From assembly GCA_018971765.1 (NCBI GenBank), contig JAGXAA010000035.1, forward strand, positions 1 to 9,666: 9,666 bases of DNA. The letters run 5' to 3'. This document shows, piece by piece, positions 5,871 to 9,666 of the stretch (positions within the stretch are counted from its first letter, which is position 1; the number at the start of each line of letters is the position of its first letter). The notes beneath the pieces are model-generated. The model had not been told where the DNA came from. It ran no database searches and saw nothing but the letters and a program-made list of their open reading frames with translations. The position numbers and the translations under genes are program-made. Origin of the DNA: Patescibacteria group bacterium (GTDB lineage: Bacteria > Patescibacteriota > Minisyncoccia > Phycocordibacterales > GWA1-40-21).

Positions 5871-7547
5871 GTGATAAAAGCACAAAAAATTCAGAAAAGT
5901 TATGGTTCACTGCCCGTGCTTTCTGATGTCTCCTTCTCCCTCGGACGAGGACAGAAGGTGGCGTTGGTCGGTCGCAACGGAACAGGGAAAACAACCCTGC
6001 TTAAAATCCTAGCCGGTCTTGAAGAACCTGATGTGGGGAAGATTGTAATTGCCAGAGATGTTTGTATTGGTTACCTTCCTCAGGATACAAGCTTTTTAGG
6101 AAACGAGTCTATTATGGATTATCTTAGACAAGTATCCGGTATTGATGCGCTCGAGAAGGAAATGGATATACTGTCGGTTGATCTGAGCGATCCTGAAAAA
6201 GCTAAGCGTTACGGCGAAGTTCAGAGCAGGTATGAACATCTGGGTGGTTACTCTTTTGTCCACAAGGCGGAAGTGATGCTTTCAGGATTTGGGTTTGAAG
6301 ATGTCCCACTTGACCGCCATGTGTCTAATCTGAGCAGCGGCCAAAAAAGCAAAGCAGTGCTTGCGGGCATTTTACTCAAGGGCGTTGACCTGCTTTTGCT
6401 TGACGAGCCTACAAATAATCTCGACCTTCCCGCCCTAATTTGGCTTGAAGATTTTCTTCAAAAATCCGAAGCATCATGCATTATTGTCTCGCACGACCGC
6501 AGGTTTCTTGACAGAGTCGTGAGAAAAATTTTCGAACTTGATTGGCATACGCATACGCTTACTGTTACGGGAGGCACATACAGCGACTATCTGGAAATGA
6601 CGGCGAAACGAATGGCTGGACAAAAAGAGGAGTACAGACTTCAACGGGAAGAAATTGAACGGCTGAGCGAACGAGCGCGCGCAAAAAAGGCGGATGCTGC
6701 TAAAGGGTCGCATTGGACCGGAAGCGACAGCGACAAGTTTCTGAGGGGTTTCAAGCGTGATCGTGCCGGAAAATCTTCAAAAGCGGCAAAGGCAATTGAA
6801 AAGCGGATAGAACAGATGGACAAAGTTGAAAAGCCAGTAGAAAGAAAATCTTTTGAGATATCTCTTGAGGCCGAAGCTGGTTCCGGCACACTTGACGTTC
6901 GTCTCACCGATGTTGTGACCGGATATCCGGGAACATTCAGTATAGGCCCGCTTTCTTTGGAAGCGCGGTATGGTGACAGAGTCGGCATAATGGGCCTAAA
7001 TGGCGCAGGAAAGTCGACACTGCTGAAGACCGCAACGGGCCAGATGCCGCCATTGAGCGGGAAAGTCGAGATCGGTTCCGGTATCAAGATTGGTAATATG
7101 ATGCAAGAACACGAAACTCTTCCTCGCGAACGCACATTGCTTGAGTTTATTGCAGAGAGGGCAAGTTTCAGTCACCATGATTCATACGCCAAATTATCAA
7201 AGTTTGGATTTGATGAAAGACAGGCAGGGTTGCCTATCAGCACATTAAGTCCGGGCGGACGTGCGCGCCTTCTTCTGGCTCTGTTTTCTGCTCAGTCGGT
7301 CAATATGCTCGTCTTGGATGAGCCAACAAATCATCTAGATCTTGAAGCGCTGGATGCTCTCGAAGAAACGCTTAAGACCTATCGAGGCACAGTTTTGCTT
7401 GTCTCGCATGACAGGTATTTTATTGAAAAAACTTCTCTGAAAACAACTTATGTTTTGTCTGACGGAATCCTAACAAGAATTCCTGATTACAAAGCCTATG
7501 TTGAATCAGGAGAGAAAAAAGCGCGAAAGTTGCTTAAACTTTTATAA
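5871..7547 (+). CDS. ABC-F family ATPase (ribosome-acting translation factor)
   Basis: GTG 5871 is preferred: AAAGGAG (5857-5863) lies 7 nt upstream, while ATG 5865 is only 1 nt from it. The choice changes just two residues. The 558-residue product has two ABC ATPase domains and no membrane segments: Walker A GRNGTGKTT (34-42), signature LSSGQ (154-158), LLLLDEPTNNLD (174-185), then Walker A GLNGAGKST (375-383), signature LSPGG (459-463) and LVLDEPTNHLD (480-490). The basic, helical linker (about 245-325, with DSDKFLRGFKRDR) is the segment that reaches toward the ribosomal P-site tRNA in ABC-F proteins. Members rescue stalled ribosomes or dislodge antibiotics. It has its own promoter and terminator and follows the radical SAM cassette, so it might protect the cell from that product; a housekeeping role is equally possible. 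Confidence 0.92.
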   Translation: MIKAQKIQKSYGSLPVLSDVSFSLGRGQKVALVGRNGTGKTTLLKILAGLEEPDVGKIVIARDVCIGYLPQDTSFLGNESIMDYLRQVSGIDALEKEMDILSVDLSDPEKAKRYGEVQSRYEHLGGYSFVHKAEVMLSGFGFEDVPLDRHVSNLSSGQKSKAVLAGILLKGVDLLLLDEPTNNLDLPALIWLEDFLQKSEASCIIVSHDRRFLDRVVRKIFELDWHTHTLTVTGGTYSDYLEMTAKRMAGQKEEYRLQREEIERLSERARAKKADAAKGSHWTGSDSDKFLRGFKRDRAGKSSKAAKAIEKRIEQMDKVEKPVERKSFEISLEAEAGSGTLDVRLTDVVTGYPGTFSIGPLSLEARYGDRVGIMGLNGAGKSTLLKTATGQMPPLSGKVEIGSGIKIGNMMQEHETLPRERTLLEFIAERASFSHHDSYAKLSKFGFDERQAGLPISTLSPGGRARLLLALFSAQSVNMLVLDEPTNHLDLEALDALEETLKTYRGTVLLVSHDRYFIEKTSLKTTYVLSDGILTRIPDYKAYVESGEKKARKLLKLL

Positions 7548-7551
7548 ATAC

Positions 7552-7593
7552 AGGGACTCGACAAGAATAAAAACTTGTTGAGTCCTTTTATTT
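7552..7593 (+). terminator. Intrinsic terminator of the ABC-F gene
   Basis: GGACTCGACAAG (7554-7565) pairs with CTTGTTGAGTCC (7574-7585), 12 bp with one G-U pair and an 8-nt A-rich loop, followed by TTTTATTT. It begins a few bases after the stop codon and ends only 5 nt before the next start codon. Confidence 0.9.
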
Positions 7594-7598
7594 AAAAT

Positions 7599-8240
7599 AT
7601 GATCAAATCAGAACGTATAGCCAAGAAAATAAACGAACAAATAAAAGTATGGCAAAAAGACCATGCTAAGTTAGTCGTGGCTATAGACGGCTATGCCGGA
7701 TCGGGCAAGACAACCGTAGCTGATTTCATCGCAAAACAAAATCCTGACGCGCAGTCTGTCCACTTGGACGATTTTATCCATCATTGGAAAGATAGGAAAA
7801 AGATGATTGATGAAGCTAAAGATAAATCAGAAGTATTTGAATGCAATTGGTATCGCTACGATGATTTGGAAGGGCTGATCAAAGAATTTAAAAGTAAAAA
7901 GAAAGGAGTGATAAAATTTAAAACCTATGATTATGATAAAAACGATTTTGGACCGGAAAGACGGTTTGATTTATCAAGAAAAGTTTTAGTTATTGACGGC
8001 ATTTTCTTGTTCCACCCAAAACATAAAATAAGCAAAATGTTAGACAATTCGGTCTATCTTGATGTTGATTTTGCCAAAGCGGACAAAAAAAGAATCGCCA
8101 GAGAGAAGAAAAAATGGGGCAAAGACTACATTCCCGAAAATCATCCCGACAATTGGACAAAACATTTTAAAGAAGCTTATCGCAGGTATGTAAAAGAGCA
8201 TAAACCTCAAAAGAACCGTAATCTTGTATTTAAAGTTTGA
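7599..8240 (+). CDS. P-loop kinase, uridine-kinase-like
   Basis: A 213-residue lysine-rich protein with an N-terminal helix and then VVAIDGYAGSGKTT (26-39), a Walker A loop followed by a first-strand layout typical of the uridine kinase / phosphoribulokinase family. HLDDF (55-59) matches the family's substrate-side Asp motif, and VLVIDGIFLF (129-138) the Walker B-like strand that ends in a Gly in uridine kinases. The basic ADKKRIAREKKKWG (161-174) fits the lid. The substrate could be a nucleoside or another small alcohol. There is no Shine-Dalgarno site, and the start lies at the tail of the preceding terminator, so its promoter is not obvious. It is more AT-rich than the ABC-F gene, like the gene that follows 22 nt downstream. 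Confidence 0.8.
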   Translation: MIKSERIAKKINEQIKVWQKDHAKLVVAIDGYAGSGKTTVADFIAKQNPDAQSVHLDDFIHHWKDRKKMIDEAKDKSEVFECNWYRYDDLEGLIKEFKSKKKGVIKFKTYDYDKNDFGPERRFDLSRKVLVIDGIFLFHPKHKISKMLDNSVYLDVDFAKADKKRIAREKKKWGKDYIPENHPDNWTKHFKEAYRRYVKEHKPQKNRNLVFKV

Positions 8241-8262
8241 TATTCTTTATTTTTCGACACTT

Positions 8263-8910
8263 ATGAAAATAGAATTAAATAAACAATTGGATAAGGAGGT
8301 GTATATGGCGTTTTTTGACGCTATTATCGGAGGCGCGGATTTTGGCAAAAAAATACGCGATGATCACCCAAACATCACCAAAGAAAACTACATTGAATAT
8401 ATAGATAATTTTTATATGACAAACAGTGATGAATTGGAGAGTGTTCTTAAAGATACCGAATTATGTTTCAATGAGATAAAAGACTCGCTGTTTTTTGAAT
8501 TGCGAAAATATTTCGAGAAAGATTACAGTAAAGAAAACTATAAATGCCACCTATCAATTTTTAATTGCAATCCCCGTTATTTGGAAAATAAATCTTTTCA
8601 AGTCTATTACAAACATTCGCATAATATGCGCAAAGAGGTTATTGCCCACGAGATAACACACTTCGCTTTTTATGATTTTTGCGATAATCTAGGAATCAAA
8701 AACGATAATTATCTTTGGGAATTGTCGGAGATTTTTAATGTGATTTTTCTTAACTTCCCATCGATTCAAAAATCCATCGGCGCGGAAGAACTTTTATTTT
8801 ACCCTGATTTGAAAGATAGATTAGAAAGAATCAAGGAAATTTGGATGAAAGAGAAAAAAGCCGAAAGGTTCATAAAATCAAGTTTAGAATATCTAAAATC
8901 TAAGAATTAA
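8263..8910 (+). CDS. HExxH-motif protein, putative zinc metallopeptidase
   Basis: The 215-residue product contains VIAHEITHFAF (127-137): a zincin-type HExxH helix at residues 129-133, with Glu 154 and Glu 156 in WELSEIF as possible third ligands. There is no signal peptide, so it would act in the cytoplasm. The rest matches no family I recognise; CHLSIFNCNP (95-104) is a strand-rich segment before the helix. ATG 8263 is taken because the following MKIELNKQLDKEV reads like an ordinary helix start. However, ATG 8305 has a perfect AAGGAGGTG at 8293-8301 and may be the true start (201 residues). The frame also extends back to a TTG at 8224 inside the kinase gene, which is unlikely. It lies 22 nt behind the kinase gene, probably in the same transcript. 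Peptidase activity is inferred from the motif alone. Confidence 0.72.
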   Translation: MKIELNKQLDKEVYMAFFDAIIGGADFGKKIRDDHPNITKENYIEYIDNFYMTNSDELESVLKDTELCFNEIKDSLFFELRKYFEKDYSKENYKCHLSIFNCNPRYLENKSFQVYYKHSHNMRKEVIAHEITHFAFYDFCDNLGIKNDNYLWELSEIFNVIFLNFPSIQKSIGAEELLFYPDLKDRLERIKEIWMKEKKAERFIKSSLEYLKSKN

Positions 8911-8945
8911 TACTATGTCTTTCTTAAAAATACATCAACCCCAAT

Positions 8946-9094
8946 TTCTCAAATAATCTGGTATACTATTTACTGTAAATAAATCACATAGTTTTTTGAA
9001 TATGAAAAAAAGAAGAATTGAGATAGACGGGATTTTGCGGAAGTTGCGGGAGTTTAAGAATGATTCGCGATACGGCGACAGTCTCTAAGCGATT
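8946..9094 (+). repeat. Repeat unit, right copy (promoter plus decayed micro-ORF)
   Basis: This is the direct repeat of 2960-3106. Shared blocks are TCAAATAATCTG, TACTAT, ATGAAAAAAAGAAGAAT and AGTTGCGGGAGTTTAAGAAT, in the same order and spacing. The leader between promoter and ATG has diverged more than the coding part. No target-site duplication or inverted end is visible. Confidence 0.8.
8959..8967 (+). promoter_or_regulatory. Candidate extended -10 promoter of the right micro-ORF
   Basis: TGGTATACT contains TG, one base, then TATACT, five of six matches to the -10 consensus. The aligned site in the left copy (2972-2980) is weaker. No -35 box is visible at the right spacing. Confidence 0.5.
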
Positions 9095-9130
9095 GATGAT
9101 GATTTGTTGTTTTTTGAGCGGGGAAAATAG
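9002..9130 (+). pseudogene. Micro-ORF, right copy, interrupted by a stop codon
   Basis: The ATG at 9002 opens MKKRRIEIDG and continues LRKLREFKND, aligned without gaps to the micro-protein at 3014. At codon 29, where the left copy has TAC (Tyr), this copy has TAA at 9086-9088. The same frame continues after the stop with AIDDDLLFFERGK and ends at TAG 9130, giving nearly the same total length. It is therefore either a nonsense-mutated relic or a genuine 28-residue short version. The first reading is preferred because the shared frame carries on past the stop (AI is conserved). Confidence 0.6.
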
Positions 9131-9250
9131 GACACATTTACTGAAATATGCAAGATTGACGGTGAAATTCGAGGTGATAACCTAAAAGCAGAAAAGTACT
9201 CCTATTTTTATTTCAGTCTTTTTTAGACCTTTGAAAGGGGGGTGATGCCG
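9131..9250 (+). other. Non-coding stretch before the acidic peptide gene
   Basis: I see no gene here. It holds TTGACG at 9156-9161, which could be a -35 box but lacks a convincing -10 partner. Just before the peptide gene, CCTTTGAAAGG lies immediately upstream of and partly overlapping the purine-rich ribosome binding site, so a weak hairpin might mask it. Confidence 0.4.
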
Positions 9251-9382
9251 ATGGTCGCCGAATTTGAAGAATTGGAAGAGATTTTGGTTAAAGGACCGGA
9301 TGATGATAGCGGTGGGGATGATGGCGGAGAAGATAATGACCCGCCAGATTCAGATAAGTACGACGAAGAATCCTATCCTTAG
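9251..9382 (+). CDS. 43-residue highly acidic small peptide
   Basis: ATG 9251 lies 6-7 nt after the purine-rich AAAGGGGGGTG (about 9234-9244); the in-frame ATG 9245 abuts that site. The product has 18 Asp/Glu in 43 residues, two Lys and no Arg. It divides into a possible helical first part (MVAEFEELEEILVKGP) and a flexible Asp/Gly-rich tail (DDDSGGDDGGED, ending in YDEESYP). A strong terminator follows 17 nt after the stop. The arrangement (repeat unit, spacer, strong ribosome binding site, short peptide, terminator) copies that of the 62-residue peptide at 3291, though the peptides are not similar in sequence. It could be a precursor modified in trans, an acidic chaperone-like peptide, or a spurious frame. 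I do not recognise it. Confidence 0.5.
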   Translation: MVAEFEELEEILVKGPDDDSGGDDGGEDNDPPDSDKYDEESYP

Positions 9383-9398
9383 ATGCCTTCTGGTATCG

Positions 9399-9438
9399 AA
9401 ATCGCAACTTATACTACTAGGTAAGTTGCGATTTTTTT
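9399..9438 (+). terminator. Intrinsic terminator after the acidic peptide
   Basis: AAATCGCAACTTA (9399-9411) pairs perfectly with TAAGTTGCGATTT (9422-9434), a 13-bp stem and 10-nt loop, followed by T to 9438. The T-run overlaps the stop codon of the convergent minus-strand gene, so it separates the two transcripts. On the minus strand the stem is not followed by a long T-run. Confidence 0.88.
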
Positions 9439-9666
9439 ATTTTAGTTTGTTATAATATTTTTTGAATTCAGTTATCAGTTCTTTATAACCTCTCTCCTCC
9501 ACAATATCCCACGCTCGTTTATATTCCAGAAAAGATGATTCTGAAGAGCGTCCAATGTTTTTTTCAAGCATTTCTTTATTTTCCAAAATATCCAGATATA
9601 CAAATTTAAGAATGGCGTGAGTAAGTATATGACTTTGCGTCAGCTCATTTTCATTTTGGAAATGAT
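9437..9666 (-). CDS. Hypothetical protein, C-terminal 75 residues (5' end outside window)
   Basis: Read on the minus strand from the right edge, one frame is open for at least 75 codons to TAA at 9439-9437. The fragment is helical and charged, with ILTHAILKFVYLDILENK in the first part, FLEYKRAWDIVEERGYKEL in the middle and a basic KKYYNKLK end. Its lysine-, glutamate- and isoleucine-rich composition matches the genes at 7599 and 8263, and no competing frame has comparable protein character. It converges on the acidic peptide gene and shares the terminator region. No motif or family is recognisable from this piece. Confidence 0.6.
   Translation of the reverse strand, partial: HFQNENELTQSHILTHAILKFVYLDILENKEMLEKNIGRSSESSFLEYKRAWDIVEERGYKELITEFKKYYNKLK

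Noticed and set aside
6641..7135. 164-codon minus-strand frame inside the ABC-F gene, and similar long antisense frames at 728-1159 and 1253-1606
   Set aside because: They mirror clear coding sequence on the + strand and show no motif or start signal.
9156..9183. TTGACG with TAACCT as a promoter for the acidic peptide
   Set aside because: The -10 part matches only three of six consensus bases at a 16-nt spacer; not enough to call.
9264..9455. 63-codon + strand frame overlapping the acidic peptide
   Set aside because: It starts at TTG without a ribosome binding site and runs through the terminator stem; the acidic frame has a strong site and ends before the terminator.
1..9666. CRISPR array, tRNA or rRNA genes, transposase or attachment sites
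   Set aside because: No regularly spaced repeats, cloverleaf-like segment, rRNA-like sequence, recombinase motif or terminal inverted repeats were found.

Overview
The window looks like a piece of an AT-rich bacterial genome with short spacers and small genes. Several genes (positions 683, 1885, 3014 and 7599) lack any Shine-Dalgarno site. This style and gene content would suit a Candidate Phyla Radiation (Patescibacteria, Parcubacteria-like) genome, but no phylogenetic marker is present, so that placement is tentative. All genes run on the + strand except a partial one at the right edge.

Region 1 (1-2952) is a tight three-gene run: the 3' end of a PaaK-like adenylate-forming ligase, a ThiF/E1-like adenylyltransferase that resembles the E1 part of the mycobacterial Rv1355c (MoeY) family, and a large FMN nitroreductase-like protein. 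In the Rv1355c family the last two activities are fused; here they are separate genes 5 nt apart. The likely theme is carboxylate adenylation and flavin redox chemistry on an unknown small molecule or peptide.

Region 2 (about 2960-3151) is a repeat unit: an extended -10 promoter followed by a basic 45-codon micro-ORF. A second, decayed copy lies at about 8946-9094, so the two copies bracket roughly 6 kb.

Region 3 (3174-5770) is the most interesting part. It holds a promoter, a 62-residue Cys-containing small protein with a perfect ribosome binding site, a hairpin and an intrinsic terminator, a radical SAM/twitch-SPASM enzyme, and an overlapping methylthioadenosine-phosphorylase-like gene, closed by a 16-bp-stem terminator. 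It reads as a RiPP-type cassette: precursor, maturase, and an enzyme able to remove 5'-deoxyadenosine, the by-product of radical SAM chemistry. Genes here carry AGGAGGTG-type ribosome binding sites, unlike region 1.

Region 4 (5812-7593) is a self-contained ABC-F ATPase gene with its own extended -10 promoter, palindromes inside the promoter, and its own terminator. It is a ribosome-acting factor that might protect the cell from the neighbouring product.

Region 5 (7599-8910) holds two lysine-rich, AT-rich genes: a P-loop uridine-kinase-like protein and an HExxH protein of unknown function.

Region 6 (8946-9666) repeats the layout of the left side: the decayed repeat copy, then a strong ribosome binding site, a 43-residue extremely acidic peptide and a terminator. 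No maturase follows; the 3' end of a convergent minus-strand gene closes the window.
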